64,000 nt of DNA from an uncultured Clostridia bacterium (GTDB lineage Bacteria; Bacillota; Clostridia; Christensenellales; UBA1242), in assembly GCA_934747255.1 (NCBI GenBank), contig CAKVGH010000003.1:34905-98904 (forward strand), written 5' to 3'. The translations under genes were made by a program, and so were the position numbers. Below, piece after piece: positions 17,982 through 25,620 of the stretch. Below the pieces are notes generated by a model, which did not search any database, was not told the DNA's origin, and saw only the letters and a program-made list of their open reading frames with translations. Each line of letters begins with the position of its first letter. Within the stretch, counting starts at the first letter, position 1.

Positions 17982-18223
17982 TCGTTTTCCCACCAATTCC
18001 CCCTTTCAATTAAGGGGTTTGTATGGGGACCCCTAAAATTAGCGGAAGCGTTTTATTTTTGGGGAAAGGAAAAATTGAGTGAAAATATTGATTTTGCGAT
18101 GAGCAAAACAATAAAAAGCGAACATTTTGACTTAACTACGGAGCAAAGCCCCTTGCCAGTTTAATTGTCACTCCGCTTATTTTTGAAATGGTTTGTTAAA
18201 TTGTGGTTAAGGCGAATAAATAT
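17982..18223. other. 242-bp segment between direct repeats
   Basis: Richer in G and C than the surroundings, with several CCCC/GGGG runs able to pair (CCCCCTT...AAGGGG and GGGGACCCC near 18001-18032). A 66-codon frame (17964-18164) runs through it without a ribosome site. It could be a remnant of a repeated coding element or simply an open frame. No function is proposed. Confidence 0.5.
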
Positions 18224-18284
18224 TTTGAAGGACAACAAAAGTTCTTAACGCCAGCACGCATTAAAAATGCTAATGGCTAAACTT
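18224..18284. repeat. 61-bp direct repeat, copy 2
   Basis: Second identical copy, 303 bases downstream of the first, with the same internal nested hairpin. The 18285-18432 stretch after it holds no recognisable gene. Confidence 0.9.
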
Positions 18285-18432
18285 GGTTTACTTTTCATTT
18301 TTGATTAAAAATAGTTTTGTTTGAACACACAATTTGCTTTGCTTGTGAGTGTTTAATCCTTGTGTGTATTAAGACAGACTTTTGCTAGTTATTCGCTTAA
18401 TATAAAATACTATTTATCATTTTTAGAAGGAT

Positions 18433-18461
18433 TAAAGGCAAAAAATAAAATGCCTTTTTTT
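18433..18461 (+). terminator. Terminator
   Basis: AAAGGCA and TGCCTTT with a 10-nt A-rich loop and a T run. It separates the repeat region from the DUF2726 gene. Confidence 0.75.
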
Positions 18462-18563
18462 GTAAAGAAAAATAGTTTTAATAAAAATTAAAAAAAGTTG
18501 AAATTGACTATTTACATTGTAAAAAAACTGTGATAAAATATAAACAATAAAAAGGAGAATGTT

Positions 18564-19124
18564 ATGGATTGGGAGTTAATAGTCGGTTTATGCGTTTTAG
18601 CATTATTTATCGGGCTTGGAATATATCTTGGAATTAAATTAAAAAAGAAAGTTGATAACAACTATAAAAAGGAAATTGATTTTAGTAAGATTGACGGCAA
18701 AAGTCAACTTGTAAAACACATTCCATATTTATGGCCAAAAGAAGTTGAATTTTTTGATATGTACTGCAAACTTTTACCAAAAGAGTTTTTGATGGTTCCA
18801 AAAGTTGGTGTGGACAAAATTGTTAAGCCACATGGCAGTTTGCTAATGTATAACGCAATCAAAACAAAGTATGTAGATTTTTGTATTTTTAAGCGTTCTG
18901 ATATGGAACCAGTACTTGTAATAGATTGTTTTTATCCTAGCATTACAGATAGCACAATGAAGATTATGGATAAGGCAGTTGTTAAGGCTTTGGAAGCAGT
19001 TAATATTCCTGTTTTGCAATATGAAATTCTTGATATACCTTACGACAAAGATGCTGTTATTCAAAGATTTTACGATGCACTTGACCCAGTATCACTTGCT
19101 CAACTTAAAAAATCTAATCACTAA
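18564..19124 (+). CDS. Membrane-anchored DUF2726-like protein
   Basis: A 186-residue protein with one N-terminal membrane helix (about residues 5-27) followed by a basic stop-transfer and a cytosolic domain. The domain resembles DUF2726, a nuclease-fold family of unknown activity: a FLMVPKVGVDKI strand, KYVDFCIFKRSDMEPVLVID, and the ending ALEAVNIPVLQYEI all match the family layout. Whether the fold's active-site residues persist is unclear, since the usual E-x-D-x-x-S-H segment reads as CFYPSITD. The ATG follows AAGGAG. Confidence 0.7.
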   Translation: MDWELIVGLCVLALFIGLGIYLGIKLKKKVDNNYKKEIDFSKIDGKSQLVKHIPYLWPKEVEFFDMYCKLLPKEFLMVPKVGVDKIVKPHGSLLMYNAIKTKYVDFCIFKRSDMEPVLVIDCFYPSITDSTMKIMDKAVVKALEAVNIPVLQYEILDIPYDKDAVIQRFYDALDPVSLAQLKKSNH

Positions 19125-19207
19125 AAAAATTTTATTTTAGTTATAGTAGAATATAAGTTGATATAATGTTGCAATGAATATAAAATTTACTAAAAGTATT
19201 ATTAAAT

Positions 19208-19233
19208 AAAACCGCCTTCAAGGTGGTTTTTTG
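19208..19233 (+). terminator. Terminator
   Basis: AAAACCGCC paired with GGTGGTTTT, a short loop and a T tail, about 85 bases after the DUF2726 gene. Confidence 0.8.
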
Positions 19234-19397
19234 TTGCTAAAATTTAGGTGATAATTTACATAAACTATCTTAATTATTAGTATTATATTATAAAATCAAT
19301 ATACTAAAATTTGACTTTATTATTATACATACAATAATAAAACATAATGATTGACAGAGCATCATAAATTACTTATAATAATAAGTAGGAGGGGAAA

Positions 19398-20024
19398 ATG
19401 GAAGAAAATAAAATTGTAGAAGAACCAGTTGAAAACAATGTTCAACCAGAAGTTGTTGAAACTCCACAAGTAGAAGGTGTGAAAGTGGAAACAGTGGCAC
19501 AAGAACGCGTTCCAAATGCAATGAATCAAAATATTGTTAGATTAACAAAAAATATGTTTGTTTTTTCAGTATTTATTCTATGTATAATGGCAATAAGACT
19601 AATTAGTGGACTTTCATCAATCGCAGATGTAGGCGAATTGTTAGGTTCTGGCAATAGTCAATTAAAAATGATTGGTAAAATTGATATTGTCGAAGTTGTA
19701 TTTATGGCTCTTAACCTTGCTATGGCTATTGTTAGCTTTTTAATGACAAACAATTGGAAAAACAGTGTTTTGAAAGAAAATTATACAATGAAGCAATATA
19801 ACAATCTAAAAATAGTAAACATAATTATGAGCATATTATTTACTGTGTTTACAGTATTTGAAGTTGTAGCAGTTGTGTTAGTTATTAAAGCAATTAACGA
19901 ATTGGGCATCGAATTTAATATGATGACATCAGTTATGTCTATTGTTTGGACAGCACTTTATGCAACAATGGCTTGGCTTGTATATGTTTATCAAACAAAA
20001 ATCAACAAAGAACTTAAATACTAA
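19398..20024 (+). CDS. Four-helix membrane protein with acidic N-terminus
   Basis: A 208-residue protein. Residues 1-45 are acidic and rich in Val, Glu and Pro, probably disordered and cytosolic. Four hydrophobic segments follow (about 52-70, 98-117, 136-160, 175-197). No family is recognised. It has an AGGAGG site before the ATG and its own terminator, so it appears to be a monocistronic gene. No function is proposed. Confidence 0.65.
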   Translation: MEENKIVEEPVENNVQPEVVETPQVEGVKVETVAQERVPNAMNQNIVRLTKNMFVFSVFILCIMAIRLISGLSSIADVGELLGSGNSQLKMIGKIDIVEVVFMALNLAMAIVSFLMTNNWKNSVLKENYTMKQYNNLKIVNIIMSILFTVFTVFEVVAVVLVIKAINELGIEFNMMTSVMSIVWTALYATMAWLVYVYQTKINKELKY

Positions 20025-20030
20025 AAAATT

Positions 20031-20073
20031 AAAACTAGCAAAAGTAGCCTAAAACTCTTATGCTAGTTTTTTT
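20031..20073 (+). terminator. Terminator
   Basis: AAAACTAGCA and TGCTAGTTTT pair around a ~20-nt loop, followed by T residues. The 20074-20380 stretch after it shows no gene. Confidence 0.75.
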
Positions 20074-20440
20074 ATGGATATTATCTTTCTTCATACTTAT
20101 TTGGTGAGGGTTGGAGCATATTGGCAATCATAATTTTGTTATTACTTTTTACTGAATTAAAGTTTGTGAATTATATCTATATAAAATTAAACCTTGTAAA
20201 TTAAATTTGTATGATTTATAGTTTTTTTATTGGCAGTTAATATAAGATACCATATAGTAAAATACTTTTGGTTTAACCTATTTAATATTTATTAGTCATT
20301 AAGTTTAGCGGAAACAAGTATGAAATCTTTTTTAGATGTCAAATAATGTTGTTAAGACAAATTACTTAACAAATTATGAAAAAATAGTTTGTAAATAATT
20401 TTTTCTATGATATAATACAATGTAAAAAATCGAGGTATTT

Positions 20441-20755
20441 ATGTTTAATTTTAACAGTCTTATGGTAGCAGATTGGATTACAAAAAGTTTTCCAATCATT
20501 AGAATAGTTTTAATGGCTATTATTTTGCTATGTGCAATCGCAGTTGTTGTTTGCATTATGAGAATGGAAAGCAATCCAGAAGGTGGCAGAAATGCTATTA
20601 CTGGAACAAGCGATAGTTTCTATTCGCAAAATCAATCATCAACCAAAGAAGGAAGATTAAAAAGAATCGTAATTATATGCAGTATTATTATAGTAGTTAC
20701 AACATTATTATTCTTCCTAGTATTCTTTAATAAGAATATATATGGCGGTGTTTAA
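20441..20755 (+). CDS. secG: Preprotein translocase subunit SecG
   Basis: Small two-helix subunit of the SecYEG protein-export channel; 104 residues. Helices lie at about residues 17-39 and 76-99, joined by a loop of the form N-A-I-T-G-T-S-D-S-F-Y, then K-E-G-R-L-K-R. This corresponds to the glycine-rich SecG loop (usually GGLSGAFGG...FFGKNK). The position directly before rnr and smpB is the classic Bacillota order secG-rnr-smpB-ssrA and supports the call despite low sequence conservation. A TATAAT-containing promoter and a GAGG site precede it. Confidence 0.85.
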   Translation: MFNFNSLMVADWITKSFPIIRIVLMAIILLCAIAVVVCIMRMESNPEGGRNAITGTSDSFYSQNQSSTKEGRLKRIVIICSIIIVVTTLLFFLVFFNKNIYGGV

Positions 20756-20764
20756 GCATTATGT

Positions 20765-20790
20765 AATGGCTCTATAAAGAGCCATTTTTA
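20765..20790 (+). terminator. Weak hairpin between secG and rnr
   Basis: AATGGCTC and GAGCCATT form an 8-bp stem with a 6-nt loop but only a short T tail. It is likely a partial terminator or processing point, allowing read-through to rnr. Confidence 0.55.
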
Positions 20791-20805
20791 ATATTAAGGA
20801 GTATT

Positions 20806-22806
20806 ATGAAAAAGAACGAAAAATCGTATTCAAAAATAAAACACGGTGCTAAAAAATCATCAAGGCACAACAATTCAACTCAAACAAAATTGAGTGATAA
20901 AGATATGGCTAACCTTGTAAAAGGCAAAATTGTCGGTAACAAACAAGGCTATGCTTTTTTAGTGCAAGAAAATCAGCTAGATGATATTTTTATTCCAGCA
21001 AGTGCATTGAATGGTGCGATTAACGATGACGAAGTTTTAGTTAGCGTGTCAAAACAAGAAGAAGGAAAAAGACAGGAAGGCAGAGTAGTCCAAATATTAA
21101 AACACAATCTTAAAACAATTGTTGGTCAAATTCAAGTTTTTCAAGGTTTTTCGTTTGTTGTACCTGATAACAAAAAAATTTCACGAGATGTTTTTGTGAG
21201 AAAAGACAAAATTAAAAATGCCGTTTATGGTGACAAGGTTGTTGTAAAAATTACAAAATATGACGGCAAAAATTTGGAAGGCGAAGTTATCGAAGTTTTA
21301 GGACCAAACAACGAAAACCCTATAACTGATGTACTTTCAATAGTTAGGGGTTACGAGTTAATCGAAGAATTCCCACAGGAAGTTCTAAACAGTGCAAAAA
21401 AAGTTTCGCAAATGCCTATTCAAGATAAATTGAACGGACGAACAGATTTTAGAAATACACTTTGTATTACCATTGATGGAGATGACAGCAAAGATTTTGA
21501 CGATGCTGTAAGTCTTGAAATGGTTGACGGGAATTATCAATTAGGAGTGCACATTGCTGATGTCGGCGAGTATGTGAAACTCGGTAGCGCATTAGATAAG
21601 GAAGCCTTTAAGCGTGGAACAAGTGTGTATTTTCCAAATCTAGTTTTGCCAATGCTTCCAGAAGAAATTTCTAACGGCTGTTGCTCGCTTGTGGAAGGCG
21701 AAGATAGACTGACTCTTTCGTGCGTAATGACAGTTGATAAATCAGGCAAAGTTTTGAACCATAAAATTTGTGAGAGTGTTATTAAAAGTCGAAATCGTAT
21801 GACATACAATAATGTTACAAAGATTTTGGAAGGCGACAAAGAGTTAAATCAAAAGTACTCGCACCTAGTAGATATGCTAAAAAATATGGCTGATTTGTGC
21901 TTGATACTCGAAATAAGACGAAAAGATTGCGGAAGTCTAGATTTTGATATTCCAGAGCCAAAAATTATTGTAGACCCACAAAGTTACGAAATTGTTGATT
22001 TGATTAAACGACCACGCACAATATCGGAGAGAATGATTGAAACTTTTATGGTACTTGCAAATGAAACGGTAGCCGAACATTTTAGGAAACTAAAAATTCC
22101 GTTTGTATATCGTGTTCACGAAACACCAGATATAGATAAAATTCGTGGATTTAATGATTTTGTTAAACCACTTGGACTATCTTTGACGGAAGAAAATGTT
22201 GAGCCAAAAGATATTCAAATTTTCTTGTCTAAACTTGAAAATAACCCTATGAAAGATGTCATAAACAGAGTGCTTTTAAGAGCAATGCAAAAGGCAAAAT
22301 ATTCGCCAGATTGTTTGGGACATTTTGGTCTAGCATTAACATATTATTGCCATTTTACCAGCCCTATTAGGCGTTACCCCGATTTGACCATTCATAGAAT
22401 AATTAAGCAATTTTTACGCAAACAACTAGATGAAAATGAACTTAAAAAATTAAAACGCTTTGTGATTGAAAGCTCTAACCAGAGTAGTACAACAGAAGTA
22501 TCTGCCGAAAAGGCTGAAAGAGATGTTGATGATTACTTTAAGGCTAGATTTATGAAAGACAAGATTGGACAAATTTATGACGGTGTGATTAGTGGGGTTA
22601 TGAGTTTTGGAGTTTTTGTGGAACTTGATAACACAGTTGAAGGTTTTACGGCTGTGGAAAATTTAACTGGTACTGGCTACAATTACAACGAAAAACAATT
22701 AGTTTTGTCTAATGGTTTTACATCATATAAACTTGGCGGAAAGGTAAAAGTTAAGGTTAAAAGTGTTAATCTCGCCGAGCGTAGAGTCAATTTTGAAATT
22801 TTATAA
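20806..22806 (+). CDS. rnr: Ribonuclease R
   Basis: Processive 3'-5' exoribonuclease of the RNB/RNase II family that degrades structured RNA and acts with SmpB-tmRNA on non-stop mRNAs. At 666 residues it is on the short side. Order: basic N-terminus, OB/cold-shock domains (~40-170), RNB catalytic domain from ~215 with the metal-binding aspartates in IDGDDSKDFDDAVSL, and a C-terminal S1 domain (~585-660) beginning with GQIYDGVISGVMSFGVFV. The ATG follows AAGGAG. It lies between secG and smpB. Confidence 0.96.
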   Translation: MKKNEKSYSKIKHGAKKSSRHNNSTQTKLSDKDMANLVKGKIVGNKQGYAFLVQENQLDDIFIPASALNGAINDDEVLVSVSKQEEGKRQEGRVVQILKHNLKTIVGQIQVFQGFSFVVPDNKKISRDVFVRKDKIKNAVYGDKVVVKITKYDGKNLEGEVIEVLGPNNENPITDVLSIVRGYELIEEFPQEVLNSAKKVSQMPIQDKLNGRTDFRNTLCITIDGDDSKDFDDAVSLEMVDGNYQLGVHIADVGEYVKLGSALDKEAFKRGTSVYFPNLVLPMLPEEISNGCCSLVEGEDRLTLSCVMTVDKSGKVLNHKICESVIKSRNRMTYNNVTKILEGDKELNQKYSHLVDMLKNMADLCLILEIRRKDCGSLDFDIPEPKIIVDPQSYEIVDLIKRPRTISERMIETFMVLANETVAEHFRKLKIPFVYRVHETPDIDKIRGFNDFVKPLGLSLTEENVEPKDIQIFLSKLENNPMKDVINRVLLRAMQKAKYSPDCLGHFGLALTYYCHFTSPIRRYPDLTIHRIIKQFLRKQLDENELKKLKRFVIESSNQSSTTEVSAEKAERDVDDYFKARFMKDKIGQIYDGVISGVMSFGVFVELDNTVEGFTAVENLTGTGYNYNEKQLVLSNGFTSYKLGGKVKVKVKSVNLAERRVNFEIL

Positions 22807-22892
22807 TAATGTGCATTATTTCAAAAAAATATAAAAAAACTATAAAAAATAATAAAAAAACTGAAAAATAACGGCATTTTTCAAAAAAAACA

Positions 22893-22921
22893 TTGAATTG
22901 CTGTTAAAAATAAACTATAAT
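22893..22921 (+). promoter_or_regulatory. Sigma-A promoter of smpB-ssrA
   Basis: TTGAAT (22893-22898), a 17-bp spacer and a perfect TATAAT (22916-22921), 14 bases before the smpB ATG. Confidence 0.75.
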
Positions 22922-22934
22922 AAAGGAGTTTACT

Positions 22935-23378
22935 ATGAAATTGATTGTCAATAACAAAAAAGCCTACTTTGAATATTTTATAGAAGATACCTTTGAAGCA
23001 GGAATTGTTTTGCAAGGGGCGGAAGTTAAGTCACTCCGCAACGGCGAAGCAAGTTTGCTTGATAGTTTTGTATTTTTGCGTAATGGCGAAGTGTACATAA
23101 AAAATATGTACATAAAACCATACAAGCAAGCATCAGTTTTTAGTCCAGACGAACGCAGGGACAGAAAACTTTTACTTTCTAAAAAGGAAATTCAAAAGAT
23201 AGATAGGCAGGTAAAGGAAAAAGGCTTAACCATTGTCCCAACCAAAGTTTACTTTAAGGACAGTTTGGTAAAAGTTGAAATTGCCACTGCTCGTGGTAAA
23301 AAACTTTACGACAAGCGAGAAACAATCAAGCGTAGAGAACAAGATAGAGAAGTTAATAGAAAATTAAAAAACTTCTAA
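22935..23378 (+). CDS. smpB: SsrA-binding protein SmpB
   Basis: Binds tmRNA and delivers it to stalled ribosomes for trans-translation; 147 residues, usual length. The family signatures G-I-V-L-Q-G-A-E-V-K-S-L-R near residue 24, a Y-I-K-N-M-Y-I segment, and a C-terminal KRETIKRREQDRE tail that enters the mRNA channel are all seen. The AAAGGAG site precedes the ATG. Its stop codon lies only three bases before the tmRNA 5' end, so both are likely made as one transcript. Confidence 0.97.
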   Translation: MKLIVNNKKAYFEYFIEDTFEAGIVLQGAEVKSLRNGEASLLDSFVFLRNGEVYIKNMYIKPYKQASVFSPDERRDRKLLLSKKEIQKIDRQVKEKGLTIVPTKVYFKDSLVKVEIATARGKKLYDKRETIKRREQDREVNRKLKNF

Positions 23379-23381
23379 AAT

Positions 23382-23735
23382 GGGGGTGCACAGGTTTCGA
23401 CAGATTTGTTAGAACAAAGTTGTAAGCACGTTGTGTGGCTGACCACATTAAAAACAGCAAAAAACTAAACGCAAACACAAATTATGCGTATGCTTGCTAA
23501 TTAACAGAATTTAATTTTTAAGCATTGTCTGCTTTACAGTTCCTGCGAGTAAAGTAAGGCATTATATAGCGGGAAAAATAAGTCAAATTTGCTCTCTGTT
23601 TGGCTTATTATTTGGAGAGCAAGTTGTAAATCAATTTTGTTTGTTTTTGATTGCAACTTATTAAAACAAACTAAGCGTGTAGAAAAACTTTGGTCGCATT
23701 TTTGGACGCCGGTTCAATTCCGACCACCTCCACCA
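23382..23735 (+). ncRNA. ssrA: Transfer-messenger RNA (tmRNA)
   Basis: Rescues stalled ribosomes by acting first as tRNA-Ala and then as mRNA for a degradation tag. The 5' GGGGGTGCACAGGTTTCGAC start is the universal tmRNA signature. The acceptor 5' strand GGGGGTG pairs with CACCTCC (23725-23731), followed by A and an encoded CCA; the T-arm GGTTCAATTCC is present. I read the tag frame from a GCA resume codon at 23471 to TAA at 23498-23500 as ANTNYAYAC, aligning with tags such as ANDNYALAA. The stop lies in a helix with 23529-23537, as expected. Length is 354 nt. Confidence 0.95.
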
Positions 23736-23739
23736 AGTA

Positions 23740-23773
23740 AAAAAAAGAAAAGTCTTATTGGCTTTTCTTTTTG
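23740..23773 (+). terminator. Terminator of smpB-ssrA
   Basis: AAAAAGAAAAG (23742-23752) and CTTTTCTTTTT (23762-23772) pair around a 9-nt loop. Confidence 0.7.
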
Positions 23774-23784
23774 TTTTCAACAAA

Positions 23785-23940
23785 ATTGAACCTTGCGGTT
23801 CAGTCATATTACTGCGTAATGATATTTTTGCTGATTCAAAAGTGAATGTTCAATTTTATATCATTATGAACAAAGTGAATAATTTCATTGACCGAGATGT
23901 TCATATCATTGTGAGTGAAACGAATAATATCATTATAATA
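23785..23940. repeat. Chain of short imperfect palindromes after tmRNA
   Basis: Successive small hairpins, for example TGAACC-TTGC-GGTTCA, ATTAC-TGC-GTAAT and ATTCA-AAAG-TGAAT, with recurrent TATCATT/ATGATAT words. No conserved gene is present. Similar-looking palindromic filler occurs near integration sites in gut Bacillota, but a mobile origin here is inference. Confidence 0.5.
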
Positions 23941-24050
23941 AATTTTGAAAAAAATTGATTTGTTTTATAGTTAAAATATGAAAGAAAATATACTAATAGA
24001 AAAATTTGCAATCAAAATAATAAATTGATGCGATAATACATTGTTACTAT

Positions 24051-24842
24051 TTAGTTTAATTTTTCTAAATCATTTGCACGCTTTTGTTTTTCTTTTTCTA
24101 ATTCTCCAAGGGCTTTTTTAATGTAAACTAATTTTTGTTTGATTTCTGTGCAAAGCGAGTCATAATCTCTTTCTAATTCTTCCTTGGTGACATCTTCTCG
24201 TATAATCTTAAATGCTCGTGGGTATTTTTTATAAAGGTCGTTAATATTATCTTTGTTTATTGAATACCACGAAAAGAAGTCGTTTGGAAGTTTATTGCTG
24301 TTTAATGGGTTTTTAGACAATTCTAGATGGGTTTTGTATGCCATATTTGAATCAACTTCAGAGCCATAAGGGGAAACACCTAAAACTATAATCTTATTTT
24401 CTTGTGAAAGTTTACTTAATTCCTTTATTGTGTAAACTCTATTTTCAAATTTTAATGAAGCATCGCATACTATTGTATATAATGCTTTATACCAAGCTGT
24501 CCAATAAGAAAAATCACGGCCACTGCCTTCTTGAACAATCATTGAAGTGAAATCATTAGTTTTTACATCTACTAAAACTATATTGTCAAATGAGTAACTA
24601 TATTTTGCTAGTATTTTATAATCTTCCCAACTATAAAATTTTTTGAAGTACTCCAAAAAAGTTACATCGTCCAAACTTTCAAACTCGTCAATTAAACGCT
24701 TAAACTGATTCTTTTCGTCTTTCATTTGTTCAACACAATGAGTTAGGTAATTTGTGTTTGCCTCTTTTATATGATACTTACTTAATGTTAAACTTAATGG
24801 GGCAAATCTATCTTTTTTATCAAAAAATTTGCTTATTTTCAC
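24051..24842 (-). CDS. Hypothetical protein, accessory
   Basis: A 263-residue soluble protein. The start is GTG at 24842, set by an AAGGAG site 8 bases away; an upstream in-frame reading lacks a ribosome site. The C-terminal ~40 residues are a charged helix likely to form a coiled coil. The central part has alternating hydrophobic strands such as NIVLVDVKTND and KIIVLGVSPYGSE, with a D-V-K core that could suggest a nuclease-like fold, but the catalytic pattern is not clear. No family is recognised. It lies just after tmRNA in an accessory-looking stretch. Confidence 0.6.
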   Translation of the reverse strand: MKISKFFDKKDRFAPLSLTLSKYHIKEANTNYLTHCVEQMKDEKNQFKRLIDEFESLDDVTFLEYFKKFYSWEDYKILAKYSYSFDNIVLVDVKTNDFTSMIVQEGSGRDFSYWTAWYKALYTIVCDASLKFENRVYTIKELSKLSQENKIIVLGVSPYGSEVDSNMAYKTHLELSKNPLNSNKLPNDFFSWYSINKDNINDLYKKYPRAFKIIREDVTKEELERDYDSLCTEIKQKLVYIKKALGELEKEKQKRANDLEKLN

Positions 24843-24998
24843 AATAATAATCTCCTTTTTATGACTAATTGTAACATACAACTTTTTTATTGTCAAGACT
24901 GGGTTTTAACGACCTTTTTTAGTGACGCATATAAAAATTTGACTAAATTTTAGAAAAATATTTTTTAATATTTGTTTTTTATAAGAAAGTAAAAAAAG

Positions 24999-25472
24999 TC
25001 AATTTATAATTTTCAAAAACCGTATTTTTACAGGATAAAAAGCACTAATTGGCTTGTTAAGTGCGTCCAAAGTGTGACAAGTTATAAAAATGTTATCATA
25101 GTCTTTATTATCAGCAATTTTAGTAATTATTGCGGTGTGATGATAGTTTGATTGCGATTGAGATAATTGTATCAAATCTCCGCCTTCAACATCTTCAATG
25201 CTAACGCTTTTTGCTTGTGGAAAGTTTTGGTTTTTGTTTGTAATAAGATAATTGTAAAACTCGTTTACGCCAGTCCACGATGGCGAACGACTGTTGAGAG
25301 AAGAAAAAAACCATTTTTGATAGTGCATAGAAAAACCGCCGTAAAAAAGACATTGAGAAATAAAATTGGTGCAATCGCCACCTAAATTCTCAAAATCATA
25401 AAAAAGGGGATTTCGTTTATTCCACCATTCAGTAGCATACTTTATGGCTAAATCTCGGTTATATATCTGCAT
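24999..25472 (-). CDS. Amidase_6-like putative cysteine amidase
   Basis: A 157-residue protein resembling the putative amidase domain PF12671, often in spore or wall-associated proteins of Bacillota. Signatures are RDLAIKYATEWWNKRNP near the N-terminus, GGDCTNFISQCL with the presumed catalytic cysteine, the following FYGGF, and a histidine in NYHHTAIITK. It lacks a signal peptide, so it may act in the cytosol. The ATG at 25472 was chosen because the domain begins there. A TTG reading from 25511 adds a short hydrophobic N-terminus, and neither start has a ribosome site. Confidence 0.75.
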   Translation of the reverse strand: MQIYNRDLAIKYATEWWNKRNPLFYDFENLGGDCTNFISQCLFYGGFSMHYQKWFFSSLNSRSPSWTGVNEFYNYLITNKNQNFPQAKSVSIEDVEGGDLIQLSQSQSNYHHTAIITKIADNKDYDNIFITCHTLDALNKPISAFYPVKIRFLKIIN

Positions 25473-25620
25473 ACTAATTGTTATGAGAAATTTTTTTATT
25501 TTGTTTGACAAAGTTTTTGTTTGATAAAAAAATCAAAAATTAAGACAAATTTTTTGCAATTAGGTGTTGATTTTTAACATAGTTTATGATAAAATTCTTC
25601 GGTAAAAAAAGGAGATAAAA

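Noticed and set aside
17964..18164. 66-codon open frame inside the repeat region
   Set aside because: Its start lies within the 61-bp repeat, there is no ribosome site, and composition is explained by the paired C/G runs. Kept only as a note in the segment entry.
23589..23958. Two short open frames across the tmRNA 3' end and after it
   Set aside because: One is inside tmRNA and the other spans the palindrome chain without a ribosome site or recognisable protein.
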